From NCBI GenBank assembly GCA_026982585.1, contig JALSGW010000036.1:1-6292 (forward strand): a stretch of 6,292 nt of DNA, read 5' to 3'. The position numbers and the translations under genes are program-made. Shown in pieces: positions 1-6,185 of this stretch. Within the stretch, counting starts at the first letter, position 1. The number at the start of each line of letters is the position of its first letter. Below the pieces are notes generated by a model that was given only the letters and a program-made list of their open reading frames with translations, was not told the origin of the DNA and did not search any database. This stretch comes from Alphaproteobacteria bacterium (lineage in GTDB: Bacteria > Pseudomonadota > Alphaproteobacteria > Geminicoccales > Geminicoccaceae).

Positions 1-1
1 G

Positions 2-79
2 GAGCGCCTCAAGGGGATCCTGCTCGAAGCCGGTGAAGGCGCCGGCGGCTGGAGTCCCCTTGTCCGGGCGCGGAACTAG
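2..79 (+). CDS. C-terminal end of an unidentified protein (partial, runs off left edge)
   Basis: In the second plus-strand frame the window opens inside a coding-like stretch of 25 codons that ends with TAG at 77-79. The peptide begins ERLKGILLEAGEG and ends WSPLVRARN, which reads like an ordinary bacterial C-terminus (an amphipathic helix followed by a short tail). The other two plus frames give less protein-like sequence, and the first meets a stop within 12 codons. The gene converges on aroC, and its stop shares the bases CTAG (76-79) with the aroC stop, a compact arrangement that supports both ends being real. I do not recognise the family from this fragment. It could instead be a chance open frame, because high GC makes short open frames common. 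Confidence 0.5.
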   Translation, partial: ERLKGILLEAGEGAGGWSPLVRARN

Positions 80-1158
80 CAACGTTCGGATCCCGCCAGG
101 GCCCGCTGACGCAGGAGATGATCGGCCAGCACGCAGGCCACCATGGCCTCGCCCACCGGCACGGCCCGGATTCCGACGCAGGGATCGTGGCGGCCGCGGG
201 TGGTGACCAGCCGCGGGCGCCCGAGTCGGTCGATGGTCCGCTGGGGCTGGAGGATGGAGGAGGTGGGCTTGACGGCGAAACGCACCACCACCTCGGCGCC
301 GGTGGAAATGCCGCCGAGAATGCCACCCGCTCGGTTGGTGCGAAAGCGCGGGCGGCCGTCCTCGAGCACCAGCTCGTCGGCGTTTTCCTCGCCGCGCAGG
401 CGGGCTGCGCCGAACCCGGCGCCGATCTCCACCCCCTTGACCGCGTTGATGCTCATGATCGCCTTGGCGAGATCGGCGTCGAGCTTGTCGTAGACCGGCT
501 CGCCGAGCCCGGGCGGCACGCCGCGGGCCACCACCTCCACCACCGCGCCCACCGACGAGCCCTCCTTGCGGACCTTTTCGATCAACTCCGCGAAGCGCCG
601 GGCGGCCTCGGGGTCCGGGCAGAAGAAGGGGTTGCGGAGGATTTCCGCGCGATCGAAGCGGCTGCGGTCGATCTCCTCGCCGCCCACCGCCACCACATAG
701 CCGAAAATGTCCACCCCCTCGCCGAGCACGCGCCGGGCCACCGCCCCGGCCGCCACCCGACAGGCGGTCTCGCGGGCGGACGCCCGGCCGCCGCCCCGCC
801 AGTCGCGGATGCCGTACTTCATCTCGTAGGTGAAGTCGGCGTGGCCGGGACGGTAGAGGTCCTTGATGTCCTCATAGTCCTTGGAGCGGGCGTCCACATT
901 GTCGATGAGGAGACAGACCGGGGCGCCGGTGGTGAGGCCGCCGAACACCCCCGAGAGAATCCGCACCCGGTCCGGCTCCCGCCGCTGGCTCACATAGCGG
1001 CTGCCGCCCGGGCGCCGCAGATCCAACCAGCGCTGGATGTCCGCCTCCGCAAGCGGCAGCCGCGGGGGAACCCCGTCCACCACCACGCCGATCGCCGGCC
1101 CGTGGCTCTCGCCGAAGGTGGTGAAGCGGAACAGGGTGCCGAAAGAGGAACCCGCCAT
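76..1158 (-). CDS. aroC: Chorismate synthase
   Basis: This enzyme converts 5-enolpyruvylshikimate-3-phosphate to chorismate, the last shikimate-pathway step, in the cytoplasm. It needs reduced FMN. The 360-residue protein is complete and of normal family length. Visible signatures are GESHG (residues 16-20, with His19), RPGHAD (103-108, with His107), the glycine- and arginine-rich GGGRASARETA (122-132), NRAGGILGGISTG (275-287), KPTSSI (298-303) and the C-terminal GRHDPCVGIRAVP (322-334). His19 and His107 match the two conserved catalytic histidines of the family. The ATG at 1158 starts right at the conserved MAGSSFGTLFRF N-terminus. It lies 7 nt after the fabI stop, with a G-rich but weak ribosome-binding region, so translational coupling to fabI is likely. 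The stop TAG (78-76) overlaps the stop of a convergent gene. Confidence 0.98.
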   Translation of the reverse strand: MAGSSFGTLFRFTTFGESHGPAIGVVVDGVPPRLPLAEADIQRWLDLRRPGGSRYVSQRREPDRVRILSGVFGGLTTGAPVCLLIDNVDARSKDYEDIKDLYRPGHADFTYEMKYGIRDWRGGGRASARETACRVAAGAVARRVLGEGVDIFGYVVAVGGEEIDRSRFDRAEILRNPFFCPDPEAARRFAELIEKVRKEGSSVGAVVEVVARGVPPGLGEPVYDKLDADLAKAIMSINAVKGVEIGAGFGAARLRGEENADELVLEDGRPRFRTNRAGGILGGISTGAEVVVRFAVKPTSSILQPQRTIDRLGRPRLVTTRGRHDPCVGIRAVPVGEAMVACVLADHLLRQRALAGSERC

Positions 1159-1165
1159 CCCCGCC

Positions 1166-1981
1166 CTAGTCCCTCACCACCGAGATGTCGGGCGCGTCCA
1201 CCGCCTTCATCCCCACCACGTGATAGCCGCAATCCACGTGGACGATCTCCCCGGTCACGCCGGAGCCGAGATCCGAGAGCAGGAACAGGGCGGCGCGCCC
1301 CACGTCCTCGATGGTGACGTTGCGCTTCAAGGGCGCGTTGTAGCGGTTCCATTTGAGGATGTAGTGGAAATCGCCGATCCCGCTCGCGGCCAGGGTGCGC
1401 ACCGGTCCCGCGGAAATGGCGTTGACCCGGATGTTGGCGCCGCCGAGATCCACCGCCAGATAGCGCACCGACGCCTCGAGGGCGGCCTTGGCCACGCCCA
1501 TCACATTGTAGTGGGGGGTGACGCGCTCGGCGCCGATGTAGGTGAGGGTGAGCAGGGATCCGCCCCGCTCCCGCATGAGGGGCTCGGCGCGACGGGCCAG
1601 ATCGGTGAAGGAATAGCAGCTCACGAGCAGCGTGTCCTGGAAGTTCTCCCGGGTGGTGTCGATGTAACGCCCCTTGAGCTGTTCGCGGTCGGACCAGGCG
1701 ATCGCGTGCACCAGGAAGTCGAGCGCGCCCCACCGCTCGGCGATGTCGGCAAACAAGCGGTCCAGGCTGTCCGCATCGGTGACGTCCGCATCGGCCACGA
1801 TGGTCGCCCCCAGGCGCTCGGCCAGAGGCAACACCCGGCGGCGCAGGCTGTCGCCCTGCCAGGTGATGGCCAGTTCCGCTCCCTCCGCCGCGAGTTCGCG
1901 GGCGATCCCCCAGGCGAGGGACCGTTCGTTGGCGATACCCATAACCAGGCCTCTTTTGCCGGCCATGAGGGCGGTGGACAT
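1166..1981 (-). CDS. fabI: Enoyl-[acyl-carrier-protein] reductase [NADH], FabI type
   Basis: This enzyme catalyses the last reduction in each round of type II fatty acid elongation, turning trans-2-enoyl-ACP into acyl-ACP with NADH. It is a short-chain dehydrogenase fold protein of 271 residues, a typical length. The cofactor-binding region is GKRGLVMGIANERSLAWGIA (residues 8-27), which matches the FabI dinucleotide signature. The catalytic residues fit the FabI Tyr-x6-Tyr-x6-Lys pattern: Tyr148 (TYIGAERV), Tyr158 and Lys165 (YNVMGVAK). The segment HAIAWSD (92-98) carries Trp96 where relatives I recall usually have Phe. The frame stays open upstream to 2107, but that part would overlap the YihY gene. 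The ATG at 1981 is preferred because GGAGGA sits 9 nt before it. A second ATG at 1966 lacks such a site. The gene lies 40 nt after the YihY stop and 7 nt before aroC, consistent with an operon. Confidence 0.98.
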   Translation of the reverse strand: MSTALMAGKRGLVMGIANERSLAWGIARELAAEGAELAITWQGDSLRRRVLPLAERLGATIVADADVTDADSLDRLFADIAERWGALDFLVHAIAWSDREQLKGRYIDTTRENFQDTLLVSCYSFTDLARRAEPLMRERGGSLLTLTYIGAERVTPHYNVMGVAKAALEASVRYLAVDLGGANIRVNAISAGPVRTLAASGIGDFHYILKWNRYNAPLKRNVTIEDVGRAALFLLSDLGSGVTGEIVHVDCGYHVVGMKAVDAPDISVVRD

Positions 1982-1990
1982 GACGGCCCG

Positions 1991-1996
1991 TCCTCC
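1991..1996 (-). promoter_or_regulatory. Ribosome-binding site that fixes the fabI start
   Basis: The minus strand reads GGAGGA here, 9 nt before the ATG at 1981. It supports starting FabI at MSTALMAGK rather than at the upstream or downstream in-frame ATG codons. Confidence 0.75.
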
Positions 1997-2021
1997 GTTG
2001 CTGATGGTGATGGCCCGATCC

Positions 2022-3113
2022 TCATGCGGATCCGGGCGCCTGGGCTTCCCCCGACTCCCGATCGCGCTCCAGCCGCAGGCGCAGGAGCGCGCTGTTGAGC
2101 TCCGCACCGAAGATGAAGATGGCGGCCGAGATGTAGAAGAACAGGAGGGTCAGGACAATGCCCCCGAGGCTGCCGTAGACCAGGCTGTAGCGGGCGAAAT
2201 TGCGCAGATACCACGAAAAGGCCTCCGCCACCAGGATCCAGGCCACCACCGCCACCAGGGATCCGGGCAGCACGTCGCGGAGCCTGAGCTCCAGATCGGG
2301 CAGCACCAGATTGAGCAGCACCGTGAGCGCGAACAAAATCCCGGCGCCCACGCCGTAGCGCAGCAGTTCATCCAGACTGCCCGCGAGCGCCTCCCGCTGG
2401 GACAGCCACGCCACCACCTCCCGAGCCACCGGCCAGGCGATCAAGGCCGTCGCGGCCACCACGATGGCGACCGCCGATAGCACCGTGAGCCACAGACTGT
2501 AGAGCCGCCCGATCAGGAAGTGGGGCGGATCCGGCACCTTGTAGGCGTGGTTCATGGCGTGGCGCAGGCTCTCGAGACCCGAGGATGCGAACCACAGCGA
2601 CACCAGAATGGTGAAGGTGAGCACCCCCGCCCCGGGACCCGCCAGCACCTCCTCGATCGCCGGCGCCAGCACCGCCGCCACCTCCGGCGGGATCAGGGCG
2701 AGGGCGAGCTCGACGAGCCGCCTCGCGACCTCGGTCTCCCCCACCACACCCGCGACCGCCAGCAACAGGATGAGGAAGGGAAACACCGCGAACAGGCTCA
2801 CGAAGGCGATGTTGCCGGCGAGGATGAGGGCGTCGCTGAAGAACAGTTCGCTGAGCGCCTCGGCGAAGGCGAGCCGCCACAGCCGCAACCGCGCCCCAAG
2901 CCGGTTTCCCGCCTGCCGCAGCTCCTGCACCAGGCGCTTGCGGCGGCTTTTGAGGGGCACCACCGGCCCCGGCAGGCCGGCGATCGGCTCGAGGGCGGGA
3001 AGCCGCGCTGCCGGAAAGGCGGCCGCTGGCTGTGTCCGCTCCGGCTCCGGCCCGCCGGCCGGCGGATAGCGCTTGGGCGGATCGCGTCCCCGCTCCTCCG
3101 CCCTAATAGGCAT
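2022..3113 (-). CDS. YihY/BrkB-family integral membrane protein (formerly called ribonuclease BN-like)
   Basis: This is an inner-membrane protein of a widespread family whose biochemical role is unsettled. The old label 'ribonuclease BN' is considered a misassignment and should not be read as an RNase function. With the ATG at 3113 it has 363 residues. About six hydrophobic segments are visible: roughly 96-124, 162-178, 203-230, 253-271, 283-303 and 315-338. Family marks are the PFLILLLAVAGVVG stretch (112-125), SSGLESLRHAMNHAYKV (177-193) and the last helix YGSLGGIVLTLLFFYISA (313-330) followed by FGAELN. Recognisable homology starts only near residue 74. The first 70 or so residues are Pro-, Arg- and Ala-rich and look disordered. 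The start is uncertain. The ATG at 3113 overlaps the end of gshA by 11 nt and has no clear ribosome-binding site, so coupling would be needed. In-frame GTG codons at 2963 and 2960 are alternatives. The short tail after the last helix is charged. Confidence 0.9.
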   Translation of the reverse strand: MPIRAEERGRDPPKRYPPAGGPEPERTQPAAAFPAARLPALEPIAGLPGPVVPLKSRRKRLVQELRQAGNRLGARLRLWRLAFAEALSELFFSDALILAGNIAFVSLFAVFPFLILLLAVAGVVGETEVARRLVELALALIPPEVAAVLAPAIEEVLAGPGAGVLTFTILVSLWFASSGLESLRHAMNHAYKVPDPPHFLIGRLYSLWLTVLSAVAIVVAATALIAWPVAREVVAWLSQREALAGSLDELLRYGVGAGILFALTVLLNLVLPDLELRLRDVLPGSLVAVVAWILVAEAFSWYLRNFARYSLVYGSLGGIVLTLLFFYISAAIFIFGAELNSALLRLRLERDRESGEAQAPGSA

Positions 3114-4470
3114 ATTCGCGGAAGAGCGGATCCACGCTCTCTCGCCAGGGGCCATGATAGCGCTCGAGCTTCTCCTCGGCAGGGGTGCGTCCGCTCTGGG
3201 CGATCTCGAACAGGCGGGCAAGGTACTGGCGCTCGTCGTTGCCGTCGAGATCGGTGTAGGAGCGCGCCTTCAGACCGGCGCTCGCGATCTCCAGCAGATC
3301 GAGCGCCCATTCCCGCAGCGTGCGCCCCCGAAAGCGCACCGCCAGGGCGCGCCGCGGCACCTCGCGCCGGAGATAGCGGTGGTCCTCGAGGGTCCAGTCC
3401 CGGCACAGCTCCAACGCCGCATCGAGGCTGGGCGGGTGGTAGAGCAGGCCGGTCCACAAAGCCGGCAGGCCGCACAGCTCCCGCCACGGCCCGCCGTCCG
3501 CCCCGCGCATCTCCAGATAATGTTTGAGGCGCACGTCGGTGAAAATGGTGGTGAGATGGTCGGCGAAATCGCTCAGCGTCGCCACCTCCCCCTCGAAACC
3601 GGGCAGCTTGCCCTCGAGGAACAGCCGAAACGGATGGCCGGCGACGTCGATGTAGCGGCCGTCGCGATAGACGAAATACATGGGCACATCGAGCACATAG
3701 TCCACGTAGCGCTCGAACCCCATGCCCTCCTCGAAGACAAAGGGCAACAGCCCGCAGCGATCCGGATCCGTGTCGCTCCAGACATGGCTTCGGTAGCTGA
3801 GATAGCCGCTCGGCCGGCCGTCGCGGAACGGGGAGTTGGCGAACAGGGCGGTGACGACGGGCTGGAGCGCCATGGCGGCCCGGAACTTGCGCACCATGTC
3901 GGCTTCGCTCGCAAAATCCAGGTTCACCTGGATGGTGCAGGTGCGCAGCATCATGTCGAGGCCGAGCCGTCCCACCCGGGGCATGTACCGGCGCATGATG
4001 GCGTAGCGACCCTTCGGCATCCAGGGGATGTCCTCCCGGCGCCATTTGGGCTGGAAGCCGAGACCGAGCAGACCGACCCCGAGCGGCTCGGCGATGGTGC
4101 GCACCTGTTCGAGATGGGTGTGCACCTCGGCGCAGGTCTCATGGAGGTGCAGAAGCGGCGCCCCGGCGAGCTCGAGCTGCCCGCCGGGCTCCAGGGTGAT
4201 GCGGGCGCGCCCCTGCTCGAGCGCGATGGGACGGCCGTCCTCCTCGATCACCCGCCAGCCGAAGCCCCGGGCGAGACCCATCAAAAGATCGCGGATGCCG
4301 CCCGGCTCCTCGTAGGCCAAAGGTCGCAGATCGCGCCACCGGAACGCGAACTTCTCGTGTTCGGTGCCGATGCGGAAATCACCGGGCGGCTTGCACCCTT
4401 GCTCCAGATAGGCGACCAGCTGCCGCCGGTCGCTCACCGGTTCACCCTTCCCCGCAGGCGGTCCGGACAT
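3103..4470 (-). CDS. gshA: Glutamate-cysteine ligase, plant-type (class II)
   Basis: This enzyme joins L-glutamate and L-cysteine with ATP to make gamma-glutamylcysteine, the first and usually limiting step of glutathione synthesis. It acts in the cytoplasm. The 455-residue protein matches the length of alphaproteobacterial and plant-plastid enzymes, not the E. coli type. Signatures are GTEHEKF (residues 35-41), ITLEPGGQLELAGAPL (91-106), YMPRVGRLGLDMML (162-175), RTCTIQVNLDFASEADMVRK (176-195), ANSPFRDGRPSGYLSYRSHV (211-230), WSDTDPDR (231-238), MYFVYRDGRYIDV (264-276) and KHYLEMRGADGGPW (316-329). The ATG at 4470 is supported by AGGGGAG 7 nt upstream. A GTG at 4437 (VSDRRQL) with a purine-rich lead is a possible alternative, but the difference is only 11 residues. 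The open frame continues far upstream into the dehydrogenase gene, which is an artefact of high GC. No gshB is in this window. It lies 59 nt after the dehydrogenase stop and overlaps the YihY start. Confidence 0.97.
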   Translation of the reverse strand: MSGPPAGKGEPVSDRRQLVAYLEQGCKPPGDFRIGTEHEKFAFRWRDLRPLAYEEPGGIRDLLMGLARGFGWRVIEEDGRPIALEQGRARITLEPGGQLELAGAPLLHLHETCAEVHTHLEQVRTIAEPLGVGLLGLGFQPKWRREDIPWMPKGRYAIMRRYMPRVGRLGLDMMLRTCTIQVNLDFASEADMVRKFRAAMALQPVVTALFANSPFRDGRPSGYLSYRSHVWSDTDPDRCGLLPFVFEEGMGFERYVDYVLDVPMYFVYRDGRYIDVAGHPFRLFLEGKLPGFEGEVATLSDFADHLTTIFTDVRLKHYLEMRGADGGPWRELCGLPALWTGLLYHPPSLDAALELCRDWTLEDHRYLRREVPRRALAVRFRGRTLREWALDLLEIASAGLKARSYTDLDGNDERQYLARLFEIAQSGRTPAEEKLERYHGPWRESVDPLFREYAY

Positions 4471-4477
4471 CTGGGCG

Positions 4478-4484
4478 CTCCCCT
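4478..4484 (-). promoter_or_regulatory. Ribosome-binding site of gshA
   Basis: The minus strand reads AGGGGAG, separated by 7 nt from the ATG at 4470. It favours that start over the GTG at 4437. No clear -35/-10 pair is visible in the 59-nt spacer before gshA, so an independent promoter is neither shown nor excluded. Confidence 0.65.
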
Positions 4485-4529
4485 GAGCTCTCGCTCCATC
4501 CCCGGCCTGGGACCACGGACGGTGTGCGA

Positions 4530-5459
4530 TCAATAGCCGCGGGCGCGGTCGACGAGACCCCTGAGCGGCCGACCGTCGCGCAGCCTCTGGAGATTGTCGG
4601 CCACAAACGCGGCGCCGGTCTCGGGCAACCCATATCCGGCCACGTGCGGCGTGATGCGGATACGGGGATGCCGCCAGAAGGGATGGTCGGCATCGAGCGG
4701 CTCGAAGGGCACGGTGTCGAGCCAGGCCCCCCGCAGATGCCCCCGATCCAGCGCATCGAGCAGATCCTCCTCCACCAGATGGCCGCCCCGCCCCACATGG
4801 ACCAGCGCCGCACCGGCCGGCAAGCGTGCGAACAGCTCGGCGTCGAGCACACCCCGGGTCTCGGGCGTGAGCGGCAACAGGCAGACCAGCACATCCACCT
4901 CGGCGAGAAAGGCGTCGCGCTCTGTTGCCCCGGCGAAACACGCCACGCCGGCAAGGCTCCTGCGGGTGCGGCTCCAGCCCCGCACCGTGAAACCCGCATC
5001 CCTGAGCCGCTCCGCCACCGGGGCGCCGATCTCACCGAGCCCCATCACGCCCACTCGGGTCTCAGCAAGCGGCCTGGGCAACCGGGTCTGCCACCTGCAG
5101 GCCCGCTGCAGCTCCGCATAACGGTCGAACTCACGATGGTAATACAGCGCCACCGCCAACAGAAAATCCCCCATGGTGGCGACCAGCGACGGGTCCACCA
5201 TGCGGCACAAGGGCACGTCGGGCAGGGTCGGATCGGCGAGCAGGTCATCGACGCCGGCGCCGAGCGAGAACACCGCCTTGAGCGCCGGAAGCGATGCGAG
5301 CAGTCCCCGCGGCGGCCGCCACACCAGCGCCGCCTCGATGCCCTTCGGGTCGCCAAGATCGGGCCACAGCCGGACCTCGAGTCCCGGCAGCCGCCGCATG
5401 AGCTCGCGCCGCCACGCCTCGCCGTCGTCGACCTCGCTGTAGAACAACAGTGCCACCAT
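4530..5459 (-). CDS. D-isomer-specific 2-hydroxyacid dehydrogenase, glyoxylate/hydroxypyruvate reductase A-like
   Basis: It probably reduces glyoxylate, hydroxypyruvate or a related 2-oxoacid with NAD(P)H in the cytoplasm. The 309-residue protein has the length of GhrA-type enzymes. The nucleotide-binding site is VGVMGLGEIG (136-145), with the Gly-rich turn at 140-145. GWSRTRR (161-167) follows. A Ser-Arg at this place is the pattern of NADPH-preferring relatives such as E. coli GhrA (WSRSRK), so NADPH preference is inferred. The catalytic trio is visible as Arg224 (HVGRGG), Glu253 (VPFEPLD) and His272 (TPHVA). GAGVDDLL (68-75) fits the substrate loop. The start ATG at 5459 has AGGGGAGGG only 1 nt before it. 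The next codon is GTG, which would be better spaced, so the true start may be one codon later. The exact substrate cannot be read from sequence, so no gene symbol is given. It is transcribed divergently from the VOC gene and may head the minus-strand operon. Confidence 0.92.
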   Translation of the reverse strand: MVALLFYSEVDDGEAWRRELMRRLPGLEVRLWPDLGDPKGIEAALVWRPPRGLLASLPALKAVFSLGAGVDDLLADPTLPDVPLCRMVDPSLVATMGDFLLAVALYYHREFDRYAELQRACRWQTRLPRPLAETRVGVMGLGEIGAPVAERLRDAGFTVRGWSRTRRSLAGVACFAGATERDAFLAEVDVLVCLLPLTPETRGVLDAELFARLPAGAALVHVGRGGHLVEEDLLDALDRGHLRGAWLDTVPFEPLDADHPFWRHPRIRITPHVAGYGLPETGAAFVADNLQRLRDGRPLRGLVDRARGY

Positions 5460-5460
5460 C

Positions 5461-5469
5461 CCCTCCCCT
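5461..5469 (-). promoter_or_regulatory. Ribosome-binding site of the dehydrogenase, oddly close to its ATG
   Basis: The minus strand reads AGGGGAGGG here, leaving one base before the ATG at 5459. The GGAG core is 3 nt from that ATG and 6 nt from the GTG that forms codon 2. The site is strong, but its spacing leaves the choice between ATG and GTG open. The two choices differ by one residue. Confidence 0.5.
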
Positions 5470-5515
5470 GGCCACCGCCCGCCTGCTATCAGATGTCCGA
5501 TCCTGCCGGAAGCCG

Positions 5516-5561
5516 GCCGGGCGCAGGGCTGCCGCGCGCCAACCTCGAGGCTGCGCCCGGC
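5516..5561. repeat. Perfect 11-bp inverted repeat in the divergent spacer (possible operator or 5'-UTR hairpin)
   Basis: GCCGGGCGCAG at 5516-5526 is exactly complementary to CTGCGCCCGGC at 5551-5561, with 24 nt between the arms. The 8-bp palindrome CCTCGAGG (5543-5550) abuts the right arm inside the loop. The repeat lies in the 122-nt spacer between the dehydrogenase and the VOC gene. Its right arm ends 3 nt before the VOC ribosome-binding site. It could fold in the VOC leader RNA, be a protein-binding site for both divergent genes, or be chance in GC-rich DNA. It has no T-tract, so an intrinsic terminator is unlikely. I see no convincing -35/-10 promoter in either direction. Confidence 0.6.
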
Positions 5562-5564
5562 GGC

Positions 5565-5572
5565 GGGAGGGA
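5565..5572 (+). promoter_or_regulatory. Ribosome-binding site that fixes the GTG start of the VOC gene
   Basis: GGGAGGGA lies 9 nt before the GTG at 5582. It is the strongest such site near this gene, and it selects the GTG over the in-frame ATG at 5450. That ATG would add a 44-residue Arg/Pro-rich, low-complexity lead reaching across the divergent spacer into the dehydrogenase gene. Confidence 0.75.
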
Positions 5573-5581
5573 GACGATACG

Positions 5582-6031
5582 GTGACCACACCGCTCGCGA
5601 TCCTGGAGACCGTCCTCTATGCGGAGGATCTGGACGCCGCCGAGCGCTTCTATCGGGAGGTGCTCGGCCTGCCGTTGGTCGCCCGCAACGATCGGCTGTT
5701 CCGCTTCTTCCGGGTGGGCGGGGCCATGCTGCTGCTGTTCCACCCCGAGACCGCCCGCGCGAGCCGGGACGTGCCGGCACACGGCGCCCGGGGACCGGGA
5801 CATGTGTGTTTCGCGGTGCCGGAGCGCGAGCTCGAGCTGTGGCGCCGCCGGCTTGCAGAGCATCGCGTGGCCATCGAACACGAACACCGCTGGCCCAACG
5901 GCGGCCGGTCGCTGTACGTCCGCGATCCGGCCGGCAACAGCGTCGAGTTCGCAAGCCCGCGCATCTGGGGTCTGCCGGACCCCCACCCCGCCCCTTCCCC
6001 ATCTCATCCACAGCAACCGACCCCGGATTGA
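5582..6031 (+). CDS. VOC-family (glyoxalase/bleomycin-resistance/dioxygenase fold) protein
   Basis: This is a 149-residue, single-domain vicinal-oxygen-chelate protein made of two beta-alpha-beta-beta-beta modules. Module one begins ILETVLYAEDLDAAERFYRE (7-26), followed by VLGLPL and the strand GGAMLLLFHP (46-55). Module two begins GPGHVCFAVPE (71-81) and ends with the family hallmark YVRDPAGNSVEFASP (112-126). Likely metal ligands by position are Glu9, His74 and Glu122. Compared with E. coli glyoxalase I (His5, Glu56, His74, Glu122), the first His is replaced by Glu and the second ligand appears to be a Leu (about 50-51). It is therefore not a canonical glyoxalase I, and its substrate is unknown. 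The C-terminal 17 or so residues are Pro/Ser-rich. The start is GTG at 5582, chosen from GGGAGGGA upstream. It is divergent from the dehydrogenase, and gshA lies about 1.1 kb away. Confidence 0.9.
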   Translation: MTTPLAILETVLYAEDLDAAERFYREVLGLPLVARNDRLFRFFRVGGAMLLLFHPETARASRDVPAHGARGPGHVCFAVPERELELWRRRLAEHRVAIEHEHRWPNGGRSLYVRDPAGNSVEFASPRIWGLPDPHPAPSPSHPQQPTPD

Positions 6032-6120
6032 GCGCGCCTGAGGTTCTGCTGAGACATGTCCTGAGCCGGGCTCCATGCCGCGCCGCCGTCCGGGACGGAC
6101 GGTGGATAACGCGGGACGGC

Positions 6121-6140
6121 CCGCCCCGCACGAAGGGCGG
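6121..6140. repeat. Short GC hairpin in the spacer after the VOC gene
   Basis: CCGCCC (6121-6126) pairs with GGGCGG (6135-6140) across an 8-nt loop. It lies between the VOC stop and the stop of the next, convergent gene. A weak bidirectional terminator role is possible from position. There is no T-tract on either side, and such stems are common at this GC content. The rest of 6032-6185 shows no gene, promoter or RNA that I can support. Confidence 0.25.
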
Positions 6141-6185
6141 CGAGCGGTCTCGAACGGATCCCGATAGAGCGGACGACCCCGCAGC

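Noticed and set aside
118..1317. Long plus-strand open frame (399 codons) antisense to aroC and part of fabI
   Set aside because: It is His/Ala/Arg/Pro-rich with no domain, lies opposite a certain gene, and is expected in GC-rich DNA where stop codons are rare in some antisense frames.
1037..2098. Plus-strand open frame antisense to fabI
   Set aside because: Shadow of fabI with biased composition and no ribosome-binding site or family motif.
1982..2107. 42-residue N-terminal extension of FabI
   Set aside because: It overlaps the end of the YihY gene, has no homology-like sequence, and the ribosome-binding site lies at 1991-1996.
3073..4536. Plus-strand 487-codon open frame antisense to gshA
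   Set aside because: The opposite strand encodes an unmistakable glutamate-cysteine ligase, and this frame shows no domain.
4471..4941. Upstream extension of gshA to 4941 (a 612-residue protein)
   Set aside because: It would overlap the dehydrogenase gene by about 400 nt. The extension is Arg/Gly/Ala-rich, and family length plus the AGGGGAG site place the start at 4470.
4524..5585. Plus-strand open frame antisense to the dehydrogenase
   Set aside because: No motif, biased composition, and opposite a gene with a full catalytic trio.
6088..6100. CCGTCC-G-GGACGG palindrome near the end of the window as a terminator
   Set aside because: The one-base loop forces a short stem, and no T-tract follows. 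It is expected by chance at this GC content.
5460..6131. Upstream extension of the dehydrogenase to 6131 (533 residues)
   Set aside because: It runs antisense through the whole VOC gene and is low-complexity. The protein-like sequence begins at MVALLFYSEV.
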